64,000 nucleotides of DNA from Colias croceus (Eukaryota > Arthropoda > Insecta > Lepidoptera > Pieridae), in assembly GCF_905220415.1 (NCBI RefSeq), contig NC_059558.1:3050501-3114500 (forward strand), written 5' to 3'. A program made the position numbers and the translations under genes. The notes beneath the pieces were generated by a model. It ran no database searches. It saw only the letters and a program-made list of their open reading frames with translations, and was not told the DNA's origin. Below, piece after piece: positions 1-10,754 of this stretch (position 1 is the stretch's first letter; each line of letters begins with the position of its first letter).

Positions 1-163
1 AATGACTTGAGTAAATATACAACAATGTAATGTATAGATAGATGTAGATAATATTACTTGTAACATTATCATTGCATAAGACAAATAAGGAATGCTAATT
101 AAATAGGTAGGTACTTCATTGACATTTCGAGGTTAGGTATCATCTAAATTTATTTATTATTAC
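1..163. other. Intron start of the leftward gene, no repeat recognised
   Basis: AT-rich sequence. If the exon at 164-241 is real, this is the beginning of its first intron, running out of the window to the left on the minus strand. No further exon is visible in it. Confidence 0.45.
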
Positions 164-241
164 CTCTTTTGACTGCCATAATTCCTGTTCCAGCACGTTA
201 ACAAGTGTATTGAGATGTTCACACGTCACGCCTTTATCCAT
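164..241 (-). CDS. First coding exon of an unrecognised protein, divergent to BORCS7
   Basis: Reading leftward, an ATG at 241-239 opens 26 codons, beginning MDKGVTCEHLNTLVNVLEQE and ending LWQSKE. They run directly into a splice donor (GAG then GTAATA, at 163-161) on a codon boundary. An in-frame TGA at 256-254, five codons upstream, fixes this ATG as the first possible start. The peptide is amphipathic and leucine-rich (HLNTLVNVLEQEL), suggesting a helix or short coiled coil at the N-terminus. I do not recognise the family; the rest of the gene is outside the window. Its position, head-to-head with BORCS7 and with about 660 bp between start codons, is typical of a pair of housekeeping genes sharing a promoter. 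The donor, upstream stop and context support it, but it remains a prediction from one short exon. Confidence 0.55.
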
Positions 242-898
242 TTTCTCGATAAATCAACTGGGCATCCGATAAAACATAAATTTCAACTCAAATCTAATGA
301 ATCACAACAGTCACGTAAATAAACATGACCTATATCATGTACGGTGCCAAAATTGTGTTGTTGAGTGTACACAGGGGTAAAACGAGAAAATTTATAACAC
401 ACATTTCGAAAAACACTGTTAATTAAATTAATAATCAGAAATTTTTCTTCAACACAAAAACGTCCAGTGACGAGCGAAAAGTCAGGCAACAACATAGACA
501 ATCTAGAATAATTCCATCATTTCCATCCTGTGATTCTATCTGTGGATTCCATCAAGATTCCATCACACTTAGCCATCACACCATAATACTATTCAAAATC
601 TTCACAGAAATCGTACATACTAATTCAAAAGATTAGCTGCATATAATAAATTTAATTACTTTATAATTTTGGAATTGTGATAAACAATAATTTATAATAG
701 GAAGATGTCACGCATTAGCCAAATCCTTGTATCCAGCGATGTATTATGTATGATGTGGTACCTATTTAAAAAAATAAAGAAATAGTTGACAGTTGACACA
801 CAGTTGACAGTTGACGCATGTTCAATGTTCATGAGATTGAAGCACAAAATTGCACAAAATTGCAAAATAAAAATAAAGAGTACCCGCTTCTGCTAATA
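242..898. promoter_or_regulatory. Probable divergent promoter and both 5' UTRs
   Basis: This is the interval between the start codon of the leftward exon (241) and that of BORCS7 (899). It should hold both transcription starts and 5' untranslated regions. No convincing TATA box was found, as expected for housekeeping promoters. It contains a heptamer array at 784-815 and a second in-frame ATG for BORCS7 at 818. The minus-strand ORF at 283-501 has no start context or recognisable protein and is treated as chance. Confidence 0.5.
784..815. repeat. Four copies of AGTTGAC
   Basis: The heptamer AGTTGAC occurs at 784-790, 791-797, 802-808 and 809-815, as two tandem pairs separated by ACAC. It lies just upstream of the first possible BORCS7 ATG, in the presumed promoter or 5' UTR. 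It may be a simple slippage array or a clustered factor site; the sequence alone does not decide. Confidence 0.7.
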
Positions 899-1559
899 AT
901 GACTTCAGCATCGTCTAGCAGTGCTCGATCTCTATTTGCAGAATCTAAACAGCGTCTTGCTGAGAGAGTACAAGTTAATATGAACAACATAACATCACTT
1001 GCACGACAGATTCAACGAGGATCGAAATCAAACGAAGTAAATATTTGTGTAATCTAATACCTAATTTTTTTTTTTTATGTCAGAGCAAGCAAAGGAGCAG
1101 GTGGGCCACCTGATGTTAAGTGTCATTTTTCAAATCTGACCAGTAGTTCCCGAGATTAGCATGTTCAAACAAACAAACAAACTTTTCAGCTTAATAATAT
1201 TAGTATAGATAATATCCATATCATATTACTTATATGGTCATTGTACAACTAATTAATATCTAAAAAAAATGATTTTTATAACATTATTGTATTTAATTTG
1301 ATATTTTTGGTTTTATGGCATTCAAATGCTTTATAAATATAAATTTATATATAATTGTATTTTTTTTCCTCTATTACAGCATTTGATGAAAGCAGCAAGA
1401 GACACAGCATCGACAGAGCCGTTAATGGAGAGTACAGAGGCAAACTTAAAGAAAATGCAACTAATTTCGGTGCACATGGGATACCAGTATGAAAGTATAT
1501 TGAAATCGGCTCAAATACTGTCAGAAGCAGGCGAACAAGCTGCTAATTTGCATAGATGA
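899..1559 (+). CDS. BORCS7: BORCS7, BLOC-1-related complex subunit 7 (two exons)
   Basis: Spliced gene: exon 1 at 899-1036 (46 codons), intron 1037-1379 (GTAAAT...TTACAG, phase 0), exon 2 at 1380-1559 with stop TGA 1557-1559; 105 residues, close to the ~106 of human BORCS7. The match to the family runs the whole length: LFAESKQRLAERV and LARQIQRGSKSNE align with the human RFGQSVKGLLTEKV and LTKQVLKGSRSSE segments; in exon 2, KAARDTAS, LKKMQLISVHMGYQYESI align with QAARNMVL and LRKMAIITTHLQYQQEAI. The family is helical, with no membrane segment or catalytic site. BORCS7 is one of eight subunits of BORC, which sits on the cytosolic face of lysosomes and recruits the small GTPase ARL8 to drive kinesin-dependent movement toward the cell periphery. 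The start at 899 has A at -3 and agrees with family N-termini; an in-frame ATG at 818, just after a TGA at 812-814, would add 27 residues. A polyA signal follows at 1589. Confidence 0.9.
1037..1379 (+). other. BORCS7 intron with two repeat fragments
   Basis: A 343-bp intron with GT-AG ends and a T-rich tract before the acceptor. It contains a T-run plus retroposon-like fragment (about 1064-1122, gagcaggtgggccacctgat) and the 5' portion of a group B Helitron (about 1125-1209). A segment at 1304-1338 also recurs at 37587-37620. Confidence 0.8.
1125..1209 (-). mobile_element. Helitron-like group B fragment
   Basis: Reverse-strand 5' end of group B: ends at ...ttataat-attagtataga|t, with the (AAAC) run and the cagtagttcccgagattagc segment. 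The 3' hairpin and CTAG are missing, so it is truncated. It lies inside the BORCS7 intron. Confidence 0.75.
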
Positions 1560-1588
1560 ATTTGTGATAATAAGTATGATTATTATGA

Positions 1589-1594
1589 AATAAA
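1589..1594 (+). terminator. Polyadenylation signal of BORCS7
   Basis: A canonical AATAAA lies 30 bases after the stop codon, followed by a T-rich stretch, giving a very short 3' UTR. A Helitron begins about 65 bp further on, so the transcript probably ends before it. Confidence 0.75.
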
Positions 1595-1657
1595 GGCTTA
1601 TAATTTTTGTACTGAACACCTTGTCTATTACAGTTAAAGGTTGACAATTGTTAAAAA

Positions 1658-1869
1658 TCCATACTAATATTATAAATGCGAAAGTAACTCTGCCTGTCTG
1701 TCTGTTACTCAATCACGCCTAAACTGCTGAACCAATTTTCATGAAATTTGGTATGGAGATATTTTGATACCCGAGAAAGGACATGGGCAATATCCCGGAA
1801 ATCCCTCAGGAACGGGAACATGCGAGTTTTTCTTTGACTGCGCGGGCGAAGCCGCGGGCGGAAGCCTAG
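1658..1869 (+). mobile_element. Helitron-like group A, near complete
   Basis: Starts A|TCCATACTAATATTATAA, contains the CTGTCTGTCTG run and caatcacgcctaaac core, and ends with the gcgggcgaagccgcgggcgg hairpin then CTAG|T. The 5' TC and hairpin plus CTAG with insertion between A and T and no target duplication are Helitron hallmarks. It sits directly downstream of BORCS7. Confidence 0.85.
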
Positions 1870-2059
1870 TTGAATATAATTTGAGAAACATATAAGAAGG
1901 AATAAATATTGTAATAGTTATGTTAAAATGCAGACATGAATCAATGTCGTACACATGAAAATCCATAAAGATTCTGATTAAACAAATATTGATTTGAATC
2001 AATATAAGATGTAGAATTGAATTATATTCTCAATCAAAATCAAAATCAAAAATCAAATC

Positions 2060-2215
2060 TCATTGTTGCGTTTGAGTATTGTATAAGTCCTAAACATTGT
2101 TGTGTCTGACTCCTGACATACTGGTTTTTACCTAGTTTGGGAGTCAGAGACTTCAATATTTCAACATGTAAAATCTTTTGTCAATAAAGAATTTTTATTT
2201 ATTTTTATTGTTTTA
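2060..2215 (+). mobile_element. Probable LINE 3' end
   Basis: Contains a self-complementary gtctgactcctgacat ... gggagtcagagac segment, then caataaagaatttttatttattttt, a polyA signal with an A/T-rich repeat tail as in non-LTR retrotransposon 3' ends. No coding part remains. Confidence 0.45.
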
Positions 2216-2411
2216 AAACAATATTATTGGTTAACATTCCTTTAATGATAAGTCTCAATATGATAAGGATTTTTAAAAGAAAAAGATATAACTGATAATG
2301 GCTAAGAACAAATAATTAAAATTTTAACCTTATATAAAAATAATCAATTTGTTACTTATTATTCTGTACTTTAGAAAATATGTAAAGTCTACTAGTATGT
2401 AAGTTAACTAA

Positions 2412-2556
2412 ACAATACTGGCTAAGTGGAGGCTGGAGAGGAAGGCGTCGATCGTCTCTAGCACAGGAATGTTCCTAGTTGAGGCGATCGTTGTGTCTAA
2501 TTTGTTTTGTATTTATGTATTGTTTCCAAATAAATGATTTTTATTTATTTATTTAG
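2412..2556 (+). mobile_element. Probable LINE 3' end
   Basis: A relatively G+C-rich block (gaggctggagaggaaggcg, gaggcgatcgttgtgtctaa) ending in aaataaatga and a (TTTA)n tail at 2540-2556. The layout of unique 3' UTR, polyA signal and short repeat tail matches 5'-truncated lepidopteran non-LTR elements. No ORF remains. Confidence 0.5.
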
Positions 2557-2559
2557 GTA

Positions 2560-5500
2560 ACATTGATAGACTCTGTAAATAAGGTAAAAGATAGTAGAGT
2601 CGGTTCCCTTTGAGTGATTGAAGAAGAGATTCCAGAATTATTTTATGAATATAATATACCACATAATATGATACAGTATTGAGTATACGTACCTACTACA
2701 GTAATTAATTTTACAGTAACAATATTTTGATGGTTTAAAATGTTCTTTAAATATTTATGTAGGTATTTCCGTATGATCGTTTTCAAACCATTTATTTAAA
2801 AATTGTCTAAGGAGATTTATATTCAAAAACTTTATTATTCTCGCATACCTAGATGGATAAATATGTATCTAAAGTTTTACGAGCAGCCAGTAAACAGCCA
2901 TACTCAATCAAATCTGCGGTACTCTGTGGGCTGGCCTCTCACTAAAAAAAAAAAAAAAATTAATTATTTGCTTATTATTATAAATTATGAAAAACAACTT
3001 TGACTGCTTAATTCTGTTTGTGTCAGTTTTTAATGGATCTAAGTTGTTTTCTTTGGTAAGAAAAATCTCATTTTTAGGCATAGGTGGATCATTTATGCTT
3101 GCTCTGCATAATTTTGGGTATATTACAAATAGAAATAAAATATGTTACAAACATTTTAATTAGTATTTATTACCATATTATTTTTTTCTACAATTGTTTT
3201 TTCTAATAAACTGCTCTACAAATTTTAGTGGGCATACAAATTGTATATCGATCAAGGGATCATATTGAAAATTTAAAGTGTCTCAAAGTTTTTCAGAACA
3301 CTTATCATGCTGAAAATCTTTAACAAAATAGGCGGGTAGGTGTGAATTCTAAAATTGTATGTACTAAAGTTAGGTCAAACCATTAGTGAAAAATTAGGGA
3401 TTTTTTCTTACATTATGAATTAAAAAAAATATGTATAATATGCTTCTCTATAAATTACATGTTATAATTTAAATAATTTATAAAGGAAACATGCACGTAA
3501 GTACTATTTGCAAACAAAGAAAATTGTGTTTGATGTTACGCGAGTATTTATACATTTTGAAATTAATTATACAATATTTAGAAATTAAAGACCAACGGTT
3601 TTACAACGCGATATACTCATTATATTATAATCACAATATTCTATATTAAACTATTTCATTGAAGCAATTATTGGAAGCATCTGTATAGATTTAAATATTA
3701 TCTTTTAAAATACTTAATGGACAGACAATTTTATAACATAATAAATATGTAGTTGAAGACACGTTGTACTTATTATGTACATTAACGATCCGGACATAAC
3801 CTGACATTTCATCTGATAAATATATACCTGATCAGATTTTCCAAGAATGGTTCTATATTTTACAATCCTTTAGTTACGAAGTAGACCAAGGTTCGATTTC
3901 ACGGAATTCGCCTCACTCCGTGTTTACTCCGCGCAAAAACTAATTTGTTTTAATTTGGAACTATTTCAGTGTTGCAGTTTACGGTTTCATGAAAGATTGT
4001 GGGTTCAAGGCAGTTATTATATTTGGTAACACGGATGACTGAACTGTTGAACCAGGAATTTATTATGACCATGTCAAAGATATTTTGGCCATCGAAATAC
4101 CTAGTTTAGACCAGATACTTTTTAATTGCAGTTACCAAATATGCGCTTAATTTTGGCTTATCATATACTATAAAATATTTATTAAGTAACCCGTAAATGT
4201 TATAATTTCCCCTATATACCTAACTACCAAATGAATTTGATTTGGCAATCCAAAAACAGAGTCGTGAACTCGTGACTCCAACTTCAATCTTGTAAAAAAG
4301 ATGTAACAAATATTAATAACCGATAACTTAACTACAGGGAAAGTGAAAGAGGTAATGTAATTACTATCAGATAAATCCATATTGCAAGGGTAACCTGCAC
4401 AGAACCGAAAAATAAAATAAAAAGACTACCACCTACTGCATAAGTACTTAACTATTGATCTATAAAAATTAATACCTAGGGCTGACAAATCAGATATAAA
4501 TTGTTGAAAAAAAAATACCTAACTAAGTAGGTATATGTATTTTTTGAACCTTCATATTTCGTGAAATTTGGTTAAGAATGGAAAATATTATCATTATATT
4601 ATTCATTATATTATTTTTGAACATTATTTAAATGCGTAAAGGTTAAGAGCAATGCGTTTCATGACCTTTCAATTAAACAAAGTTTCTCTATGCTCTTTAG
4701 TCTTTACGCAACGCTTTTTCGATGGTATCTTTCGCATAATTTCTACTACAAAAATGTTTTTTTTTCTTGAACTATGTGTAAAAGAAAGGCAAGACTATCT
4801 AACTAGGATATGGATTAGGTAAAGCCAAGGAGAGAAATGGTCTAGGACCTTTTAGAATTATTATTTATTATTAGAATTTTATTTATTTTTAGAATTTTAT
4901 TATAGCTAACTGCCCCAGCAAAAGTTGTTTTGATTGCTCTATTTTCGTGTTTTATCTCAATTCTTCGTGTCTTAACAATTACGTTAAGAATTTGCCGAAA
5001 TGCGTAAGCCGTTCTCGACTCTTGGCGATTCATTTTTATTAATAAAACATCGTTACAAAAAGATGATTTTAATAGTCTTTAATTTCTTCAAACGGGAATG
5101 TTTTGATTTCTTTGCGTCCTTAACCCAATGTTTATGTGATTAATACATTTGTACATTCGCTTTTTTTCTTTAAATATAGGAGTAGCAGGAAAATAAAAGA
5201 TATTTCAGAAGTAATAAAAATTAAATACCACCATAATATGTAAAATTTCGCGCCTGGCACAAAAGACAGACCAGACATGTTCAATTTGCTTCTATTATAA
5301 TATGTGGGTCACAATTTTATCGAGAACAATATCCAGACCGTTTATTTAAATTCTCTTTGAGCGCCATTTACTTAAAATCTTATTATTTAAATTGTCTTTC
5401 TTTTTGGACCTTTGTTTTATTAGTTCAATTTCCGCCATGCATTTGCTCGTCTATACTTTTTAATTCGTGTCTACCGTGCCATTGTATCAATTGCCCGCTC

Positions 5501-6493
5501 TACTTATTACACTTTCATTTTTTTTTCGCGACATCCATTATTATTGTATTGGGCACGAGGTTATGCAACGGCTACCTTTGGAGTTTTGATATAATTTTCG
5601 CTGCTTTGTGTCTCGCGCCAAAATAATTTGCCGCCAATTTTGACAGCCGTCATTCTTATGTATCTGTGGAGAAGAGCTATAATCGCGCATAGAGTATAAA
5701 GTGAACGGTAAAAGAGGTTTGTTGTTGGATGTGATCGTGACTACAGAAGCGCCTGTTCTCTTGTTACGCAAGTCAAACTTATAATTATCTACGTTGAAAG
5801 CGCAAAATTTGCGAGTTCGCTTAGTGAACAAATGGGATACTGGGCTCTTCTCACGACTTGATTTTTTTAATGCAGGTCTTAGGTCATCTTGCTGTACCAG
5901 AGTTCAAATGCACTTTACTTGCTATTTTATTTGTTGTATCTATGTATTGCGATATTACAACGTATATTAGGTACATGATTATGTATTTTTTCAATGTCCA
6001 CTTCAACTTTATCGAGATAGTAATTGAGTAAATCGAATAAAGCAATTAAATTATATAAAAGCTCAATGAATGCATACTGAGCTAGCTAGCTTAGAATCAG
6101 TAAACTTTTGAAGCATGTAGGTATTTAATTTTATGCTAACTTTCTTATAAGATGACTATCCAAATATAAATTCCCATTCAGTTTTAATCATCTCTCTATC
6201 TGATTTCAATATATTTTCTCAAGTGTTTATTTTAGGTACAAACAATATTTTAATAATTTTATTCTTTTTATTCTATACGTCTGATTGTCTTTTTACATGT
6301 TTAATAGAATATGTTCAATATATTCTTTGTACAAAATCATCAATTTTATGATACACACTATACATGCACATGAGTTAGATAGCGCACTATACGGAGGCAC
6401 TTTAGGTGACAATTATTAGGTAAAACATGGAAGAAAACGTGGGCTTATATTCCAGACAGACATAGAGATACATTATAGGTAAATAATTAGACG
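2560..6493. other. Gene-free AT-rich stretch
   Basis: No gene or clear full-length mobile element recognised. There is a poly-A run at 2944-2959. A fragment at about 4905-4990 (agctaactgccccagcaaaa) looks like an old Helitron-type remnant. ORFs at 5357-5626 (+) and 5541-5831 (-) overlap on opposite strands and resemble nothing I know. Confidence 0.5.
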
Positions 6494-6737
6494 CTACGTT
6501 TCCGTCCGCGACTTCGCTCGCGCAGTCAAAGAAAAACCCGCTTAGTTCCCGTTCCCGTGGGATTTCCGGGATTGCGTCATTTTCCCGGGATAAAAAGTAG
6601 CCTATGTCCTTTCTCGGGTATCAAAATATCTCCATACCAAAATTCATGAAAATTGGTTCAGTAGTTTAGGCGTGATTGAGTAACAGACAGACAGACAGAG
6701 TTACTTTCGCTGTTCGCATTTATAATATTAGTATGGA
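6494..6737 (-). mobile_element. Helitron-like group A, full length with decayed 3' end
   Basis: Reverse strand: 5' end at 6737 (TCCATACTAATATTATAAAT) and 3' hairpin at the left. The terminal CTAG and hairpin have several substitutions (ctacgtttccgtccgcgactt), so it is an older copy. It retains the GACA run and tgcgtcattttcccggg segment. Confidence 0.8.
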
Positions 6738-7967
6738 TTAGTTTAGGTAGGTTATGCATAACAATTCCCATGACCTACAACCATAAACCAATGAATATAT
6801 TGTAAAATAATTACCATCTAATGACCGTGTGGTCAGTAAAATAAACAAATCAAAAGCAGGAAGTGATTGAGCAGGATTATTAATAAATTATCACCATTCA
6901 TTCCTGTCGCGTATGCGCATCCTACTCTTGATCTATTGCATCACTAGTACCGGTTGATGTTATATAATTATTCATTGTTGAGATAGATTAAATCTCTGAA
7001 GGAATGCAGATGCGACGAACGGAATATGCAGAATTCGTTACGTCACTAGAGCAATTGAATTTGTTATTTTTTACTCTGTGGTCTGTAATGACAGAATCTT
7101 TTGAAAATGGAATGAAAAAAAAGGACAATAAAACTTATAGCATTTATTAATACATAATAGTTAATAACACTCCAGAATGGCGCTAGTGTCGGAATTCTTT
7201 AAATAACTTGACTCCTCTCTTCATGGTAGCGCTAGATTAGTTGAATCTTTAATTTTCCACGCAGAGATGGTTGTTCTTACTCCCACTTAATAAAAGTTGT
7301 ATAAAACTACATTAAATACAATATTTCGTACAATAAGAAGCAATAATAAAGTCATAGGATTTGGCATTTCTTCAGTCATTGCTAATCTTAGTCAGATTCT
7401 AAGAGCACCTTTCAATTACTGTGAGGAATATTACAATCACGACAGTCACGGGTCAAATCCTGATGTAATGCCGTTTCAACTTTTGAACTTCTTAATTTAT
7501 AATTAACAGAAATATGCTCATATCATTATAATATTATGTAGGTACCTACTATGCTCATTTTAACCCTAGGCATCATTATAAATACAAATCACCGCAGTTT
7601 TAACTGCGTGATTTTGTGATTATATCAAAATAATACAAGCGGCCTCACAATATCTTCGACGAACATTTAATTTTGGTTTAATACGTGTTAAATGAGGTGT
7701 TAAATTATTGACTTTTCTTTTAGTAAATAAATTAAGTATTGAAACCTTGATTAGTTTTATGGCTTAAGATGCGGTCTTTTAATTATTTATGAAGTCTTGG
7801 CGTATCTGCACAAGTTAATCTTTGTAATTATTTGTTTATTTTCCCATGCCCAAGTGAGGTCAGAAACTAAGAACTTACTTCGAAATATATTGTTTAAATA
7901 AAGCATAAACTTCACGTTCCATACATTGAGATAATATGAATATGGAGCAGACACCACGAACAAAATC
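6738..7967. other. Gene-free stretch
   Basis: AT-rich DNA with no recognisable gene. The short ORF at 7297-7506 has no recognisable similarity. No clear mobile element was recognised. Confidence 0.45.
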
Positions 7968-8060
7968 TGTGCGCCAAGCGCGGCGGCGCGGGGCGCGCGA
8001 ATGGCGGCTAGACAGTCATAGATTATGCGATGTCACTGACTCACCGCTATAGAGGCGACA
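7968..8060. promoter_or_regulatory. Isolated CpG-rich patch
   Basis: A short block such as gcgcggcggcgcggggcgcg in otherwise AT-rich DNA, followed by aatggcggctag. It could be a small CpG-rich promoter or part of a mobile element whose tail lies at 8100-8360. No ORF of note starts here. Confidence 0.3.
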
Positions 8061-8099
8061 CTTGGTTTCATTCTGTCTATTTTATTGGGTGCCACTCAT

Positions 8100-8360
8100 T
8101 ACATGCATGTTGACTTGAAATTTTCTTTGTACTTACTTAATATTTATTTTAGGTATAAACTGACTTTACTTAATTTTAATTGTTATTTTTTATATTTAAT
8201 TTTTCTGTGATTTTATGTATGTTTCTTTGATTATTATTATTTGTGATATGTCAATTTTATATTTTATGATTGTGATTTATATTTCATATTATGTGTATTA
8301 GTGATTTTTGTGGGTCTTTGTTACTCTTAAATAAAGAATTTATTATATTATTATTATTTA
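8100..8360 (+). mobile_element. Probable LINE-type 3' end
   Basis: T-rich sequence ending in ttaaataaagaattta and a (TAT)n/(ATT)n tail at 8339-8360, as seen at the 3' ends of insect non-LTR elements. No coding sequence remains, so the assignment rests on tail structure only. Confidence 0.35.
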
Positions 8361-8921
8361 CTACGCGGGGCTAACAATATCTGGCATATAATATAGGATG
8401 ATGTAAATAGTGACGTCATATGGTATAATTTAATTTTTTTCGCGTTTTAGGTTCAGTCAGGGCTATGGGAAGTTTCATTCCTTACAAAGTGAGCCTTTTT
8501 TAGAAAAAAATAAAATAAAAGCCGTTTATTTTTTTTTCCTCAGAACATGTTCCCGGCTCAGAAATTGCTTGTATTGCCAATACTATTGTAGCACACCTTC
8601 GGCTAAAATAAATAAAATAATAATAATGTTAGTGATGGCTAAAATAATATTTTATTTGTTATACAAATCCGTAAAATTTTATTATTATTACTAACATCAA
8701 TACAAGGAACAGCAGACTTCTTTAGAAAACGCCTTCCCGCTTTTGTGGTATATTTATCCTCATCGCGAAAATGCAATGAACAGACGCAAGTTCTATCGGA
8801 TGGTAACCAGGTTTCTTCACTGCGGTTGTTTTGGACAAATTTTACCCATTTTTCCCTTTCTTCACGGCCCAGACATGGAAACCTTGAATAGAAAAAATAT
8901 TAAATTTTACTTATTTCTGAA

Positions 8922-9095
8922 CTAGAGGTCGGCCCCGGCTTCGCCCCATATTTCGCAATAAAAAGTAGCCTATGTTCTTTCTCAGGGTCTAAAGATTGTC
9001 TGTGCCAAATTTCATCAAAATCGGTCCAGTAGTTTATGAGCCTATTCATTACAATCAAACAAACAAAGTTTTCCTCTTTAAAATATTAGTGCAGA
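8922..9095 (-). mobile_element. Helitron-like chimera (group E 5' end, decayed D-type 3' end)
   Basis: The 3' end on the left is ctagaggtcggccccggctt, close to the D-type hairpin. The 5' end at 9095 shares the group E pattern (aaacaaacaaagttttcctc). The middle (gcaataaaaagtagcctatg) is group A-like, so three modules are joined in 174 bp. Confidence 0.7.
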
Positions 9096-9666
9096 TAAAT
9101 AAATAATAATTCAATTATACCTACGCTCCAGTCAGTAGCTTATACAATATCAATTTAAAACTTGATTAAAATCAATTAACAAAAAAAAATTGGTGATTAA
9201 GTAATTGATTTTCATATATCATGATTTTATGCTTTTCTAAATATGTAAAATTATTATTTTATACTATAAAAATATACGCCAGCAAATATTACTAACAACA
9301 CTTATTTCATGCCCAATGTCATATCTTAAATTTTTAATCTATGACAAAATGTCGCCCGCCAAAAATTTTGCTCTAACTAAGTTTTAAAAATTATTATCTA
9401 GTTACTTACTGATGAAAAGTTATTCCTTTGCACTTTTCCGTATTATTTGTATTATTTGTGCAATATCGTAACACACACGTAGGCATATTTGATGCGTTTT
9501 ACTTTAAAACAAATAAAAAATGAGCGTGACGTTCGCGCCAATGAGCGGAGCAAGCGACTGAGTGCAGTTACGCCAGATGACGTATGTTGAGCGGAACATA
9601 TGTGATGTAGGCGGTATCGTCTCCATATTCATATTATCTCAATGGTTCCATATAAATGCTTATTTA
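9096..9666. other. Gene-free stretch
   Basis: No gene recognised. A slightly GC-richer part around 9520-9600 (gtgacgttcgcgccaatgag) precedes the TIR element. The ORF 9562-9837 runs across the left TIR of that element, which argues against it being a real gene. Confidence 0.45.
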
Positions 9667-10400
9667 TACCCGGCGCGGCCTAAGATGATCCCTATGACAC
9701 TGACAGTTATTCTCAAGAGACAAACTTGTAATGGCGTCACCATTCAATTAGAAACGTATTGGAGGCGTCTAAAAATGGCATTTATTAATTTTTACGTAGC
9801 TTTATGCCATTACAATGATATTCCGTTGGAATTATAACAATTCTTAACATTTACGAGAAATTATATCAATCTGACTTTACGTTTACGTCCTTCAAAACTT
9901 ACATCGTTGGCATTTATCGACTAGTGCGGAAAGTATCGATAAACAAATTTCGATAATGGAAACGAGTTCACATTTTTTCCATGCTTAAGCTATAGTTCAT
10001 TCACTATTGAATGGAACAGAAGATCGCAGCATAATTAATTAATTAATAACCGTTCGCGTTAATTTACTTACCTATGATAATATAAGTTTTTTAGAAAAAT
10101 TAAATGGGGGATTCCATTTTCATGATAAAATAATATACACTGTGTTAAACATGTTAAAAATTATGAGAAAATGATAAGGTGCATTTTTATGTTTTGGAAA
10201 ACTTTCGTTTTACTTACCGTTTCGTTTACATAATAGACGTTAAAAATTCATTTTATAATATTTGTAAAAACATGTTTACCGACGTGGCTGAATGCAAACC
10301 ACGCCTTTGCCTATAAAATAGTAAAGTATCGACACGATCCATCATACGAGCAATCACTAAGACAAACTGTCATAGGGATCATCTTAGGCCGCGCCGGGTA
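9667..10400. mobile_element. Non-autonomous DNA transposon with 33-bp perfect TIRs
   Basis: The left end TACCCGGCGCGGCCTAAGAT and the right end are inverted copies, identical over 33 bp (9667-9699 and 10368-10400). Both are flanked by TA (9665-9666, 10401-10402), consistent with a TA target duplication. The 734-bp interior has no transposase-like ORF, so it is a deletion derivative or MITE. Perfect TIRs suggest recent mobility. TA flanks suggest a Tc1/mariner-like mechanism, but the TIR sequence is not one I can place. Confidence 0.75.
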
Positions 10401-10401
10401 T

Positions 10402-10754
10402 AGTGAGACAGCTACGTGTCCGACGATGACGCCTCATTGGTATTATTTGCTCAAGTTCTATTTTCAAACTGAGAATAAAAAAGTTAATGATTTTGGCGCC
10501 AATTCATACAAGAAGTTTTCATGCCTATCAGCATAGATTATAACAACAGTTTAATTATCTATAGTGCTTAAAAATGCTTATTTAGTGAGACAGCTACGTG
10601 TCCGACGATGACGCCTCATTGGTATTATTTGCTCAAGTTCTATTTTCAAACTGAGAATAAAAAAAGGTAATGATTTTGGCGCCAATTCATACAAGAAGTT
10701 TTCATGCCTATCAGCATAGATTATAACAACAGTTTAATTATCTATAGTGCTTAA
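10402..10754. repeat. Tandem duplication, 182-bp period
   Basis: Two nearly identical copies (10402-about 10571 and 10584-10754) begin agtgagacagctacgtgtcc and end tctatagtgcttaa, with about one base difference (aaaaaagtt versus aaaaaggta). The first copy abuts the right end of the TIR element at 10400. Confidence 0.9.

Noticed and set aside
9562..9837. 91-codon ORF
   Set aside because: Runs across the left TIR of the transposon at 9667-10400.
10058..10075. Minus-strand catag|gtaagt
   Set aside because: No pyrimidine tract before the AG and no gene context on that strand.
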